Shown here: positions 1 to 8,453 of the stretch, piece by piece
How the letters are laid out: every line of letters begins with the position of its first letter
How positions within the stretch are numbered: the stretch's first letter is position 1
From: Elusimicrobiota bacterium
GTDB taxonomy: Bacteria > Elusimicrobiota > Elusimicrobia > Elusimicrobiales > UBA9959
NCBI GenBank assembly: GCA_026388155.1
Contig: JAPLKI010000001.1
Location: 34,149 to 98,148, forward strand
DNA length: 64,000 bases
Direction: 5' to 3'
The notes under the pieces: generated by a model
The model's input: the letters and a program-made list of their open reading frames with translations, nothing else
What the model was told of the DNA's origin: nothing
Databases searched by the model: none
Translations under genes and position numbers: made by a program

Positions 1-2
1 GG

Positions 3-1676
3 GTGAAAGGCTCCAGTTGGGCTATTGCCGAAGAGGAACTCGGTTATAAACCTGGCAACGACATAAATATCGCCTGGTACTGCACGGACCGGATCTGCAA
101 TATGGGCAAGGCCGGCAAGACCGCTTTTATATGGGAAGGGATGGGCGGCGTGGAGAAGCGCTATACCTTCAATGACCTCCGCCTCGCGTCGAACACTATC
201 GCCGCTTTCCTTAAGGGCCTGGGCATAGAAAGGGAGGAAAGGGTCTGCCTGTTTCTCGACCGGATCCCCGAGCTTTATCTAGGCTTCCTGGGCGTCCTGA
301 AGACCGGCGCCGTGGCCCAGCCCCTGTTTTCGGCCTTCGGCGATGAATCGCTGCTTGTGAGGCTTGAGAACGCGCAGACAACGGCCATTATCACCCAGCG
401 CAAGCATGTCGGCAAGGTGCGCAAGCTGCGCGAGAAGCTCCCCTGCCTGAAACATATTATCGTGGTGGACGATGACGGCAAAAAGCCCCTCCAGGAGCGC
501 GAAGTCGCTTTCTCGCTGGAGCACGCAACACCGGTAGAGGATTTTAAGTGCGCAGCCACCAAGGCGGAGTCGCCCTCGGTGCTTCATTACACCTCTGGCA
601 CCACGGGGATGCCTAAGGGCGCCCACCACGTTCACTATTCGCTTATCTCCCAGTACCTGACCACCAAGTGGGTGCTTGACCTGCATGACGACGACATCTA
701 TTGGTGCACGGCTGACCCGGGCTGGGTGACGGGGACATCTTACGGTATAATCGGCCCGTGGAGCCTGGGCGTGACCCAATGCGTGCTGGACGTGGGGTTC
801 ACGGCGGAAAGCTGGTACCAGTTCATCCAGAAACACCGCGTCACGGTCTGGTACTCCGCGCCGACGGCGATACGGGCGCTGATGAAGGCCGGAGATGAAG
901 TTGTAAAGAAGCACGACCTTTCAAGCCTGAGGCACCTGGCCAGCGTAGGCGAGCCGTTGAATTCCGAAGCCGTGGTGTGGTCAGAGCGCGTGTTCGGCCT
1001 GCCGTTCCACGACAGCTACTGGCAGACGGAAACAGGCTCTATCATGATATCGAACTATCCCGGGCTCAAGATAAAACCCGGGTCCATGGGTAAACCTTTC
1101 CCCGGCATAAAGGCGACGCTGCTTGACATGCAGACCTTCGAGCCGTTCACGGAGACCGGAAAAATCGGCCTGATAGCCATCGAACCCGGCTGGCCGGCGA
1201 TGCTCCGCAGTTACTGGAACAATGAGGAAGCCTACAAGAAAAAGTTTAGGAACGGGTGGTATCTTACCGGTGACCGGGCTACCCGCGACATGGACGGGTA
1301 CTACTGGTTCGTGGGGCGCGACGACGATATAATCAACACGGCCGGGCACCTGGTAAGCCCCTTCGAGGTGGAGTCGGCGCTGCTGGAGCATCCGGCGGTG
1401 GCGGAATCCGCCGTGGTTTCGAAGCCCGACGAGATCAATATGGAGGTGGTTAAAGCTTTCGTGACGCTCAAGCCGGGTTTCGCAGGGAGCGACGACCTTA
1501 TCCTTGAGATCATGAACTTCATCCGCAAGAAGCTTTCGCCGCTCGCCATGCCGCAGGAGATAGAGTTTACGCCCCTTCTCCCCAAGACACGCAGCGGCAA
1601 GATCATGCGCCGTGTCCTCAAGGCTAAGGAATGGGGACAGGAAATAGGCGATACGTCAACGCTTGAAAACGACTAA
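3..1676 (+). CDS. acsA: Acetyl-CoA synthetase-like AMP-forming acyl-CoA ligase
   Basis: Activates a carboxylic acid (probably acetate or another short acid) to acyl-AMP and then acyl-CoA. The ANL-superfamily motifs are all present in order: the P-loop YTSGTTGMPKG near residues 195-205, DSYWQTETG near 336-344, YLTGD near 420, and the C-terminal RSGKIMRR with the adenylation lysine near 533. The 557 readable residues approach the ~570 of AcsA-type enzymes. Reading begins with a GTG at the window edge, so the true start may lie upstream. It is followed by an acyl carrier protein and a Kbl-like condensing enzyme, so the product may be handed to an ACP. Substrate is inferred. Confidence 0.85.
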   Translation: MKGSSWAIAEEELGYKPGNDINIAWYCTDRICNMGKAGKTAFIWEGMGGVEKRYTFNDLRLASNTIAAFLKGLGIEREERVCLFLDRIPELYLGFLGVLKTGAVAQPLFSAFGDESLLVRLENAQTTAIITQRKHVGKVRKLREKLPCLKHIIVVDDDGKKPLQEREVAFSLEHATPVEDFKCAATKAESPSVLHYTSGTTGMPKGAHHVHYSLISQYLTTKWVLDLHDDDIYWCTADPGWVTGTSYGIIGPWSLGVTQCVLDVGFTAESWYQFIQKHRVTVWYSAPTAIRALMKAGDEVVKKHDLSSLRHLASVGEPLNSEAVVWSERVFGLPFHDSYWQTETGSIMISNYPGLKIKPGSMGKPFPGIKATLLDMQTFEPFTETGKIGLIAIEPGWPAMLRSYWNNEEAYKKKFRNGWYLTGDRATRDMDGYYWFVGRDDDIINTAGHLVSPFEVESALLEHPAVAESAVVSKPDEINMEVVKAFVTLKPGFAGSDDLILEIMNFIRKKLSPLAMPQEIEFTPLLPKTRSGKIMRRVLKAKEWGQEIGDTSTLEND

Positions 1677-1690
1677 GGAGAATAACCACT

Positions 1691-1834
1691 CAGGTAGCCA
1701 GAAGTCAAAATCAGGAGGCCGTCTGATACGCATAGCGTCTGTTACGGCACAGCCATAGGCTAGTCAGAATAAAAACGCTAGCGACGAGAAAGATGCAGCC
1801 ATTCTGAATTCTGACTCCTGAATCCTGTCTGCCT
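1691..1834. repeat. Heptad hairpin locus (CAGAAGT-type)
   Basis: This is the spacer between the ligase and the ACP gene. The right arm (1801-1834) is a run of 7-bp units of the form TTCTGAC/TCCTGAA, partly complementary to the left arm at 1691-1727. The same unit type recurs at 16750-16829 and 54011-54115. Confidence 0.7.
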
Positions 1835-1857
1835 AAACTGTTGCTAAGGAGACTGTA

Positions 1858-2121
1858 ATGGAAACGACTGAAGATATCCGCGGTGCCGTTTTGAAATACG
1901 TGAAAGCAGAGTATCTGGAGGACGATGACCAGGAGATCGACTGTGACACGGCGCTGATCTCCGGGGGGATAGTGGATTCCTTCTCAATGGTGTCTTTGAA
2001 GCGCTTTCTGGAGAACAGGTACAAGATCCAGATCCCCGACGACAAAGCCACTCCGGAGGCTTTCGACAGCGTTAATAAGATAACCTCGCTCGTGGAAACA
2101 TTCGTGGCAGGGAAAGTTTGA
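1858..2121 (+). CDS. Acyl carrier protein
   Basis: An 87-residue acidic helical protein of ACP length. The phosphopantetheine attachment serine is S41 in the motif GIVDSFSM, corresponding to the DSL of classical ACPs. It has its own ribosome binding site (AAGGAG, about 9 bases before the ATG) and ends one base before the next gene. This tight coupling to the alpha-oxoamine synthase suggests a dedicated carrier for one reaction rather than the fatty-acid-synthesis ACP. No fab genes are nearby. Which acyl group it carries is not visible from sequence. Confidence 0.85.
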   Translation: METTEDIRGAVLKYVKAEYLEDDDQEIDCDTALISGGIVDSFSMVSLKRFLENRYKIQIPDDKATPEAFDSVNKITSLVETFVAGKV

Positions 2122-2122
2122 T

Positions 2123-3370
2123 ATGGCCTTCACGAACCCTGTTCGCGAACACTATCAGAAGGATCTCGACGCGCTCCGCAGCGCCGGCATCTTCAAGGTC
2201 GAGCGCTACATACACTCCGCGCAGGCCGCGGACATAGAAGTCGAGTTCCCGGCGGGCGCGGCGCTCAAGAAAGTCATAAACATGTGCGCCAACAACTATC
2301 TCGGCCTCTCCAGCCACCCCGAGGTGATCCAGGCCGCGCGCACGGGCCTGGACACGCGCGGCTACGGGATGTCCTCGGTGCGCTTCATCTGCGGCACGCA
2401 GGATATCCACAGGGAGCTTGAGCGGCGCATGACCGAGTTCCTGGGCACCGAAGATACGATCCTCTTTCCGTCCTGCATGGACGCAAACGCGGGGGTTTTT
2501 GAGGCTATTCTGGACGATTCGGACGTGATGATCTCCGACCGCCTGGTCCACGCCTCCATCGTGGACGGCATCAGGCTGTGCAAGGCCCAGCGGGACACTT
2601 TCAAGCACGCCAACATGGAGCATCTTGAGGAGAAGCTTAAGCTTCACTCCGACAAACGGCTGATGGTCGTCATTACGGACGGCGTGTTCTCGATGGACGG
2701 AGACACGGCCCCTCTTGACGCGATGGCGGCACTCTGTGAGAAGTACGGCGCCATGCTTTTTGTGGACGAATCCCACTCAAGCGGCTTCATCGGCAGGACC
2801 GGGCGGGGAACGCACGAAAAATACGGGGTCGTGGGAAAAATAGACATCATTACCACCACCTTCGGCAAGGCGCTGGGCGGAGCCTCGGGGGGCTGCGTTT
2901 CGGGCCGGAAGGAAATTGTGGAGTTGTGCCGGCAGAAGGCCCGTCCCTATCTCTTCTCGAACACGATAGCGCCCGTAGTGGTCTCGGGCGTACTCCGGGT
3001 GCTTGATCTTCTCTCAAAAAGCACCGAGCTCAGGGATAAGCTGGAGAGAAACGCTACCTACTGGCGCAAAGGATTGACCGAAGCCGGCTTCGTCCTCAAG
3101 AACGGCGACACACCTATCGTGCCGGTCATGCTGTTCAACGCGAAGCTCGCCCAGGACTTCTCCCGTGATCTCTTTGACGAGGGTATATACGCCATCGGCT
3201 TCTTCTTCCCGGTCGTTCCCAAGGGCCAGGCCCGCATACGCACGCAGCTCTCGGCCGCGCATGAAACGCATCATCTGGACAAAGCCCTGGCCGCCTTCAT
3301 AAAGGTGGGGAAGAAGTATGGGATATTGGGAAAGACTAAAGAGGAAATTGTCGCCATGTACGGACTGTAG
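2123..3370 (+). CDS. kbl: Glycine C-acetyltransferase (2-amino-3-ketobutyrate CoA ligase) family, PLP-dependent
   Basis: Alpha-oxoamine synthase family enzyme of 415 residues. Sequence blocks NNYLGLSSHPE, SVRFICGTQD, TDGVFSMDGD, DESHSSGF and PVVPKGQARIRTQ are close to E. coli Kbl. The PLP-binding lysine is K249 in TTTFGKALGG. Kbl condenses acetyl-CoA with glycine, or runs in reverse for threonine breakdown, but no threonine dehydrogenase is next to it. An ACP and an acyl-CoA ligase sit upstream instead, an arrangement also known for serine palmitoyltransferase and other ACP-fed family members. Family is certain. The exact acyl donor and amino acid are open. Confidence 0.85.
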   Translation: MAFTNPVREHYQKDLDALRSAGIFKVERYIHSAQAADIEVEFPAGAALKKVINMCANNYLGLSSHPEVIQAARTGLDTRGYGMSSVRFICGTQDIHRELERRMTEFLGTEDTILFPSCMDANAGVFEAILDDSDVMISDRLVHASIVDGIRLCKAQRDTFKHANMEHLEEKLKLHSDKRLMVVITDGVFSMDGDTAPLDAMAALCEKYGAMLFVDESHSSGFIGRTGRGTHEKYGVVGKIDIITTTFGKALGGASGGCVSGRKEIVELCRQKARPYLFSNTIAPVVVSGVLRVLDLLSKSTELRDKLERNATYWRKGLTEAGFVLKNGDTPIVPVMLFNAKLAQDFSRDLFDEGIYAIGFFFPVVPKGQARIRTQLSAAHETHHLDKALAAFIKVGKKYGILGKTKEEIVAMYGL

Positions 3371-3428
3371 GTAGTGTTGAAGCGGAGTTTTGAAAAGTGA
3401 GGGGCGAAACAGGCTTATACTCTTAAAT

Positions 3429-3458
3429 AAAAAAACCCGGTTTCCCGGGTTTTTTTAT
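3429..3458 (+). terminator. Rho-independent terminator
   Basis: GC stem ACCCGG/CCGGGT extended by A and T runs and followed by a T-rich tail. It lies 58 bases after the kbl stop and closes the ligase-ACP-kbl operon. Confidence 0.85.
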
Positions 3459-3570
3459 TTCCTCTGCTATTTCACTTTCCGGAAATTGCAGTTGAAGGCG
3501 TTTTGTATTGAGTAACTTTCGGGTAAAATAAACATTTTAATTTGCGGCGTTTTTTTGTAGATTATAGGTT

Positions 3571-3993
3571 ATGGGAGAATTGAGACCCGGCGTGGCGCAA
3601 ACCCCGCAGGAAAAATTAAAGCCCCTGGAAACGGACAGGCTGGTAATGCTTGCCAGGAACCCCGCTTCCGTTTTTGTTTTTTGGCAGTTCTGCGCCCATA
3701 AGGCCGCCGCTTTCAGGAACGGCTCCTACGCCTCCGAAATAAAGGTGCGCCTTTTTTACGGTGACGACAAGACGCCGGCCGGCGAAGCCGCTTTTGCCTG
3801 GGACGCGCTCAAGGCGTACCTGAAGCCGCCGCTTGAAGGCAGGGTGTATTTTGCCGCGCTATACGGCGTTAAGCCGGACGGCGCCTGTGAGAAGCTGCTT
3901 GAATCGAACTCCGTCACCCTGCCGGTTTCCTCTCCGTTAGCCGCCGGCTCAACTTATGCCAGCGCGGAATTCATGAAGAAGGCCCTGCCGTGA
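3571..3993 (+). CDS. DUF4912 domain protein
   Basis: 140 residues. The segment LETDRLVMLARNPASVFVFWQF matches the start of DUF4912, a small beta-rich domain often found beside or fused to GH57 glycan-branching enzymes. The last third is less conserved. There is no signal peptide, so it is probably cytoplasmic. The GH57 gene follows after a heptad-repeat spacer. A role as accessory or carbohydrate-binding partner of the branching enzyme is inferred only from this association. Confidence 0.75.
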   Translation: MGELRPGVAQTPQEKLKPLETDRLVMLARNPASVFVFWQFCAHKAAAFRNGSYASEIKVRLFYGDDKTPAGEAAFAWDALKAYLKPPLEGRVYFAALYGVKPDGACEKLLESNSVTLPVSSPLAAGSTYASAEFMKKALP

Positions 3994-4000
3994 ATAAAAC

Positions 4001-4095
4001 AGAGAATAGAGGCGAGGGGTTAGGGGTTAGCGAAAGGAGTTTCTTATTTTTTTGTAATCTTCCTACCCTGGCCGCTAGCCCCTCTCCGCTATCCT
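4001..4095. repeat. Heptad hairpin locus (GGGGTTA-type)
   Basis: The left arm holds GGGGTTA-like units. The apex at 4033-4050 reads AAAGGAGTTTCTTATT, and the right arm is rich in CCCCTCTC. It fills the spacer before the GH57 gene. Confidence 0.65.
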
Positions 4096-4108
4096 CCGAG
4101 GTACTACT

Positions 4109-5710
4109 ATGAGCTCCAAAGGCTCTATGATGCTGGTGCTGCACGCTCACCTGCCTTACATCAATCATCCGCAGAGCAGCCAGTACCTTGAAGAAAACTG
4201 GTTTTTTGAGGCCGTGGCTGAAACCTATATCCCGCTTATTTCGGTTTTTGAACGTCTGGTGGCCGACGGCATACGCCCCGGAGTGACGCTTTCCATTTCC
4301 CCGACGCTCGGGGCCATGCTTGAAAACGAGGCTCTCGAAAAAAAACTGGGCGAATATCTTGAATCAAGGCTTGAGCTTCTTGAGTGCGAACTGGAACGCA
4401 CGGCCTCGGAGCCGGCTTTCCATAAGACGGTTGAACTTTACCAGAAGCTCTATTCCGACGCCGCCGCAGTGCTGCACAAATACAGCGGCGACCTTATTAC
4501 ACCGCTCAAGGCCCTTCAGCACGCGGGCCAGATAGAGATAATCACCTGCTCGGCCACGCACGCTGTTTTGCCGCTTTTGGCGCATCCGGAGGCTTTGCGC
4601 GCCCAGATGAGCGTGGCCGCCGATGATTATTTCGACCGTTTTAACCGCAAACCCGCCGGCTTCTGGCTGCCGGAATGCGCCTACGCCCCAAGCCTGAACC
4701 CGTATCTTAAGCTTTCCGGCTTTAAATATTTTTTTACCGAAGCGCACGCCGTGGAATTCGCCAACTCCCCCAAAAACGGAGTGTATACCGCTTACCGCAC
4801 GCCTAACGGAGTGTCGCTTTTTGCCCGCGACGCGCAGTCTTCAAGGGAAGTATGGAGTTCCAAGTTCGGCTACCCGGGCGCTTCGGCATACAGAGAATTT
4901 TACCGCGACCTGGGTTACGACGCTGACGAACAATACCTGAAACCATACCTTGGCGAAGGGGGGCGGCGGCCCATAGGGCTGAAGTATTACAAAATAACGG
5001 GCGCCAATGTTCCTCTGAACCAGAAGCTTCCTTACGACCCCGACGAGGCCGCGGCTACGGTGGAAAGGCACGCGGAGGATTTTCTGGCCAAGCGCCTGGC
5101 GCAGATAGACGGGCTTTACGCTTCAAAAGGTATAAGGCCGGTGATAGTGGGCTGTTACGACGCTGAATTGTTCGGGCACTGGTGGTTCGAGGGGCCGGCT
5201 TTTCTTGAAAGCATGCTGCGCCGCATCCGCTCTGAACGCCTGCCGCTGCAGTTCGTGACGCCAAGCGAATACATAAATTCCTGCTCCGAGCCGCAGGAGC
5301 TGACGCCGCAGATCTCCTCATGGGGGGAAAACGGCTATTTTGACCCGTGGCTCAATGAAACCAACGATTTTATTTATCCGCTGGTGGCGGATATAACCGA
5401 AAGGATGATAGACAGCGCAAACCGCTTTCGCAGCCAGGACCTGCCGCGCCTGATGGAACGCGCGCTTAACCAGGCGGCCAAAGAGGTGCTGCTTGCCCAG
5501 TCCTCGGACTGGGCATTCCTGCTTTACATCGGTTCCCATGGCGGCTACGCCAAAGACAGGCTTGAGTCCCACGCGGCCAATGCCCGGCGACTGCTTAGCG
5601 AAGTGCTGGAGAAAAAAGTGGACGAAACAAATCTGCGCGAGCTTGAGACCCAAAATAATATTTTTGCCAGGCTTGATTTCAGGGTGTTTTCTTCAGTGTC
5701 AAAATTTTAA
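4109..5710 (+). CDS. GH57 1,4-alpha-glucan branching enzyme with DUF1957 C-terminal domain
   Basis: 533 residues, the usual length for archaeal/bacterial GH57 branching enzymes. The N-terminal LVLHAHLPY starts the GH57 barrel. The nucleophile is probably E189 in WLPECAY and the acid/base D351 in YDAELFGHWWFEG, spaced as in the characterised archaeal enzyme. The C-terminal helical domain carries QSSDWAFLL. It makes alpha-1,6 branches in glycogen-like polymer in the cytoplasm. The neighbouring phosphohexomutase at 11.1-12.6 kb could feed glucose-1-phosphate. The ribosome binding site is weak. Confidence 0.85.
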   Translation: MSSKGSMMLVLHAHLPYINHPQSSQYLEENWFFEAVAETYIPLISVFERLVADGIRPGVTLSISPTLGAMLENEALEKKLGEYLESRLELLECELERTASEPAFHKTVELYQKLYSDAAAVLHKYSGDLITPLKALQHAGQIEIITCSATHAVLPLLAHPEALRAQMSVAADDYFDRFNRKPAGFWLPECAYAPSLNPYLKLSGFKYFFTEAHAVEFANSPKNGVYTAYRTPNGVSLFARDAQSSREVWSSKFGYPGASAYREFYRDLGYDADEQYLKPYLGEGGRRPIGLKYYKITGANVPLNQKLPYDPDEAAATVERHAEDFLAKRLAQIDGLYASKGIRPVIVGCYDAELFGHWWFEGPAFLESMLRRIRSERLPLQFVTPSEYINSCSEPQELTPQISSWGENGYFDPWLNETNDFIYPLVADITERMIDSANRFRSQDLPRLMERALNQAAKEVLLAQSSDWAFLLYIGSHGGYAKDRLESHAANARRLLSEVLEKKVDETNLRELETQNNIFARLDFRVFSSVSKF

Positions 5711-5742
5711 CCCGTATCGCGCCATTGCGCAATACGGGTTAA
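5708..5742 (-). terminator. Hairpin between convergent genes
   Basis: An inverted repeat of AACCCGTAT and ATACGGGTT around a GC-rich centre lies directly after the GH57 stop. Read on the minus strand it is followed by TTAAAATTTT, so it can terminate transcription coming from rluA and may also serve the plus-strand gene. Confidence 0.6.
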
Positions 5743-5787
5743 AATCAGCCACAAGTCACAGAATACAAAGAAGTTTTGCCAGCCAGT

Positions 5788-5822
5788 CTGTAATCTTGAA
5801 TCTGCAATCTTAATTCTTCAAT
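5788..5822. repeat. Five perfect heptads (CTTGAAT-type) reaching into rluA
   Basis: Five consecutive 7-bp units of the form CTNNAAT. The last one contains the rluA stop codon on the minus strand. Related units occur at 20944-21027 and 44136-44297. Confidence 0.7.
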
Positions 5823-6738
5823 GTTTTTTTTCTCCCGCTTTCACTTCTTCCCATGCTTTTTTAAATTCGGGGGGCACCGGGGCCGAAATAGTTTTGTTTT
5901 TGCCGGTGTCCGGGTGAGAAAAAATCAGCTTGGCGGAATGTAAAAGCATTCTGGCGGCGGCCTCTCCGCCGTAGAGTTTGTCGCCTATGATAGGGTGGCC
6001 GATGTAGGACAGATGTATCCTTATCTGGTTGGTGCGGCCCGTGTGCGGGCTTATGTCAAGCAGAGCGTGCTTTTTCGTTTTTTCTTTTACGGTATATTCG
6101 GTAACGGCATCACGCCCGTATTCCCACACTTTTATTTTTTTAAAACCGGAAGCCCGGCCTATTGGCGCGTCTATTATCCCTGTGTCTTTTACGGGCCGGC
6201 CGCTTACCGCTCCAAGGTAGAGCTTTTTTACAAGGCGGTCCCTGAACTGCTCCGTTAAGGCTTTGCGGGCGGGTTCGGTTTTGGATACCAGCATTACCCC
6301 GCTGGTGTCGCGGTCAAGGCGGTGTACAAGCCCCAGGCGCGGCAAAGCGGCCAACTCCGGCCTTGCGCTGAACAGAAGCGAGACCAGGGTTTCTTCGCGC
6401 AGGAGGGAGGCCTGCGGCGTGCGTTCCCAGTTGGAATCAGTCGGATGTACGCATAAACCCGCCGGTTTAGCTACGGCAAGCAGGGTTGCGTCTTCAAATA
6501 AAACCAGCTTCTCGAACTCAAACGGCTTCTCCGCGCGTTCCGGAAGGCAAATCTCCACCTGGTCGCCTTCCTTTAAGACATAGGCGGGTTTGCGTTTTTC
6601 TCCGTTAACCAGCGCCAGGCCGTCCGCAATAAGCTTTTTTGAAAATTCCCTTGAAAATTCTTCATGCCGGCTCGAAATAAAAGCGTCCAGGCGTTTTATT
6701 TGACCGGTAAAAATCAATTTATAACTGTTTTTTTTCAT
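5818..6738 (-). CDS. RluA-family rRNA/tRNA pseudouridine synthase
   Basis: 306 residues. An S4 RNA-binding domain (about residues 14-70) is followed by the pseudouridine synthase domain. The catalytic aspartate is D142 in the family signature HRLDRDTSG. A second conserved block, HTGRTNQIRIHL, lies near residue 235. It isomerises uridines in structured RNA, most likely 23S rRNA as in RluC/RluD, but the exact position cannot be told. The start overlaps the 3' end of lgt by 20 bases, implying co-transcription. Confidence 0.9.
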   Translation of the reverse strand: MKKNSYKLIFTGQIKRLDAFISSRHEEFSREFSKKLIADGLALVNGEKRKPAYVLKEGDQVEICLPERAEKPFEFEKLVLFEDATLLAVAKPAGLCVHPTDSNWERTPQASLLREETLVSLLFSARPELAALPRLGLVHRLDRDTSGVMLVSKTEPARKALTEQFRDRLVKKLYLGAVSGRPVKDTGIIDAPIGRASGFKKIKVWEYGRDAVTEYTVKEKTKKHALLDISPHTGRTNQIRIHLSYIGHPIIGDKLYGGEAAARMLLHSAKLIFSHPDTGKNKTISAPVPPEFKKAWEEVKAGEKKH

Positions 6739-7630
6739 ATAACCTCGTTTGGGATAGCGAATGGCGAATAGCGGATAGCGAATAGCGGGCAGAGAACAGC
6801 GAATAGAGAATCACCGAAATAAACACCAGCAGTGAAATGACCTGTGCGGGTGAAAGTCCAAGCGTAAAGCCTCCGCGGTCGTCACCGCGCAAAAATTCAA
6901 CCGAAAAGCGGAGCGCGGAATATAAGGCCGCGTATGTCAGTATAACCGCGCCGCCGCGCCCTCCGCCGCAACTTTGACCGTCAGCTTTCCCGCCGGCTCC
7001 GCGCGGCGAGCGTGCGATTTTTTGTTCTTTTAAAAGCATAAGGTTCAGGATCAGAAAAAGAAGCAGGTTGCCGGCGGCCTCATAAAGCTGGGTGGGATGT
7101 ATTTTAATTCCGAGATACGCCGGGTTCACTTCACAGAGCGGGTTAGCGAACACCACCCCGAAAATCGAGTCCGTGGGGCGGCCATAGCAGCAGCCGGCAC
7201 AAAAACAGCCCAGCCGTCCGAAAGCGTGGCCAAGCGCCAGCGCAGGGGCGCATAGATCGGCCGTTTTTAAAAAATCAAGGCCGCTTTTGCGCGCTTTTAT
7301 GAAGAACGCCGCGCCGCCGGCGAGCAGCCCGCCGTAAAAAACAAAACCGTACTGAAAAGTTTTAAACAGATAAACCGTTCTTCCCCAGAAACTGTTTCCG
7401 AACGAGCTCCAATAGGTTGCGGCGTAAAAAAATTTCGCGCCGGCCATGCCCGCTATAATAGTCCAGAAAACGAGGTCCTGCAGTTTTTCTTTATCAAGGT
7501 CGGAAGCTTTTGCCCTGGCGTTTACATAAAGCAAAGCCGCCAGATAGCCTGCGGCCACCGCGAGCCCATAGGCAGGCAAATGGAATCGCCCAGCTTCAAA
7601 TATAAAGGGGTGCATAGTTAAATGATACAA
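6719..7630 (-). CDS. lgt: Prolipoprotein diacylglyceryl transferase
   Basis: Integral inner-membrane enzyme that transfers diacylglycerol to the lipobox cysteine of lipoproteins. The Lgt signature HAFGRLGCFCAGCCYGRP is at residues 135-152 and HPTQLYEA follows. Seven hydrophobic segments are visible. M6 may be the real start. Two oddities: a glycine-rich insertion near residues 205-230 (RSPRGAGGKADG), and a C-terminus from about residue 276 (ARYSLSAIRHSLSQ) encoded by 7-bp tandem repeats. A client lipoprotein is encoded at 14104-15282. Confidence 0.92.
   Translation of the reverse strand: MYHLTMHPFIFEAGRFHLPAYGLAVAAGYLAALLYVNARAKASDLDKEKLQDLVFWTIIAGMAGAKFFYAATYWSSFGNSFWGRTVYLFKTFQYGFVFYGGLLAGGAAFFIKARKSGLDFLKTADLCAPALALGHAFGRLGCFCAGCCYGRPTDSIFGVVFANPLCEVNPAYLGIKIHPTQLYEAAGNLLLFLILNLMLLKEQKIARSPRGAGGKADGQSCGGGRGGAVILTYAALYSALRFSVEFLRGDDRGGFTLGLSPAQVISLLVFISVILYSLFSARYSLSAIRHSLSQTRLYEKKQL
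6753..6808. repeat. Eight consecutive AATAGCG heptads inside the 3' end of lgt
   Basis: Eight 7-bp units of the AATAGCG/GATAGCG type with only scattered substitutions. They lie within the lgt reading frame and encode its last residues. Confidence 0.85.
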
Positions 7631-7637
7631 AAGAAGC

Positions 7638-7725
7638 AGGCTGAAGGCTGAAGACTGAGGGCTGAGGATTTATTAAGAAATTCCTTATTCCCTTCAGCCT
7701 TCAGCCCTAAGCCTTTAGCCTGTTC
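7638..7725. repeat. Heptad hairpin locus (AGGCTGA-type)
   Basis: The left arm has four AGGCTGA-like units (7638-7665). The apex TTAAGAAATTCCTTATTC follows, and the right arm has five CCTTCAG-like units (7691-7725). The right arm carries the stop codon and last residues of the HAD phosphatase gene. Confidence 0.85.
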
Positions 7726-8453
7726 CTGCGGATAAACTCGCGCACCTGGTGAAAGTTTTTGAGCCTTGCCGCCTTAATACCCATGGCGCGGCAATGCCCC
7801 AGAAGTTTCTTTGCCGCGAAAACCTTGTCGGCCGCGCGCGCGGCTTCAAGGTCGGTGGTGCCGTCGCCGCAGAATATCACTTTGCAGCCCAGCCGGCGCA
7901 GACGCAGAACTCTGAACGCTTTAAACCCGTCCAGGGTTTTTCCCTTTAAAAAAGGATAGGTTATTTTAACTCCAGCTCCGGTAACGCGGGCCTTTCCGAA
8001 AAAAGACTTTGCCCTCAGGCCATATTTTGAAAAAACGGGCTCCGCGTACAGATCTATGCCGCCGCTCGCTATTTCAAAAGGCACTGAATTTTCGGCGCAA
8101 AAAACGGCAAACTCCTTGAAACCGTTTCTAAGGCGGGTAGAGGCCCGTACATGGTCCTGGATCTTTTTTCGGGGAACCCGCAGCCTGAGAAAAATTTCCC
8201 GCATCCATTTATCCATGGACACGCCGAAAGAGTAGGAATTTTCAATTTCTTTTCTTGTGGCCGCCCGGAAACGTAAAAGTATGGAGTCGCCCACATCGCG
8301 TGTCGTTATGGTGCCGTCAAAGTCGGCTACCACGGCCCATTTAGCAGCAGGGGATAGGGTTGAGAGAACAGGGGGTAGCGGAAGGAATTTCTTATTTCTG
8401 TGCCCTCTATGCTCGCCCCTCGCCCCTCGCCCCTTAAGCCGTACCGTAATCAC
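7707..8453 (-). CDS. HAD-IB family phosphatase (MtnX/SerB-like)
   Basis: Haloacid dehalogenase-fold phosphatase. The nucleophile motif ADFDGTITTRD, SGG in the second motif, and FCGDGTTDLEAA as the acidic fourth motif are visible. The substrate is unknown; MtnX-like or phosphoserine-phosphatase-like roles are possible. The only clear start is GTG at 8453, which overlaps the upstream stop as GTGA. That makes the first ~37 residues (RLKGRGARGEHRGHR and on) translation of a heptad repeat, before the conserved domain begins at WAVVADFDG. The C-terminal NRLKA is also heptad-encoded. Confidence 0.75.
   Translation of the reverse strand: MITVRLKGRGARGEHRGHRNKKFLPLPPVLSTLSPAAKWAVVADFDGTITTRDVGDSILLRFRAATRKEIENSYSFGVSMDKWMREIFLRLRVPRKKIQDHVRASTRLRNGFKEFAVFCAENSVPFEIASGGIDLYAEPVFSKYGLRAKSFFGKARVTGAGVKITYPFLKGKTLDGFKAFRVLRLRRLGCKVIFCGDGTTDLEAARAADKVFAAKKLLGHCRAMGIKAARLKNFHQVREFIRRNRLKA
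8347..8440. repeat. Heptad hairpin locus within the 5' end of the HAD gene
   Basis: The apex AAGGAATTTCTTATTT is flanked by a G-rich left arm and a right arm of three CTCGCCC units. It lies inside the reading frame of the HAD phosphatase. Confidence 0.75.

Noticed and set aside
279..914. Long open frames antisense to the acyl-CoA ligase, and similar ones at 2072-2776, 27379-28125 and 61090-61962
   Set aside because: They are opposite well-conserved genes, have no recognisable domains and follow the codon periodicity of the sense gene, so they are shadows.
3..3370. Sphingolipid (serine palmitoyltransferase) gene cluster
   Set aside because: The condensing enzyme is much closer to Kbl than to serine palmitoyltransferase, and no ceramide genes are seen. 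Kept only as a possible analogy.
6753..6808. Heptad repeats as a CRISPR array
   Set aside because: Units are 7 bp in direct contact with no unique spacers, and no cas genes are present.
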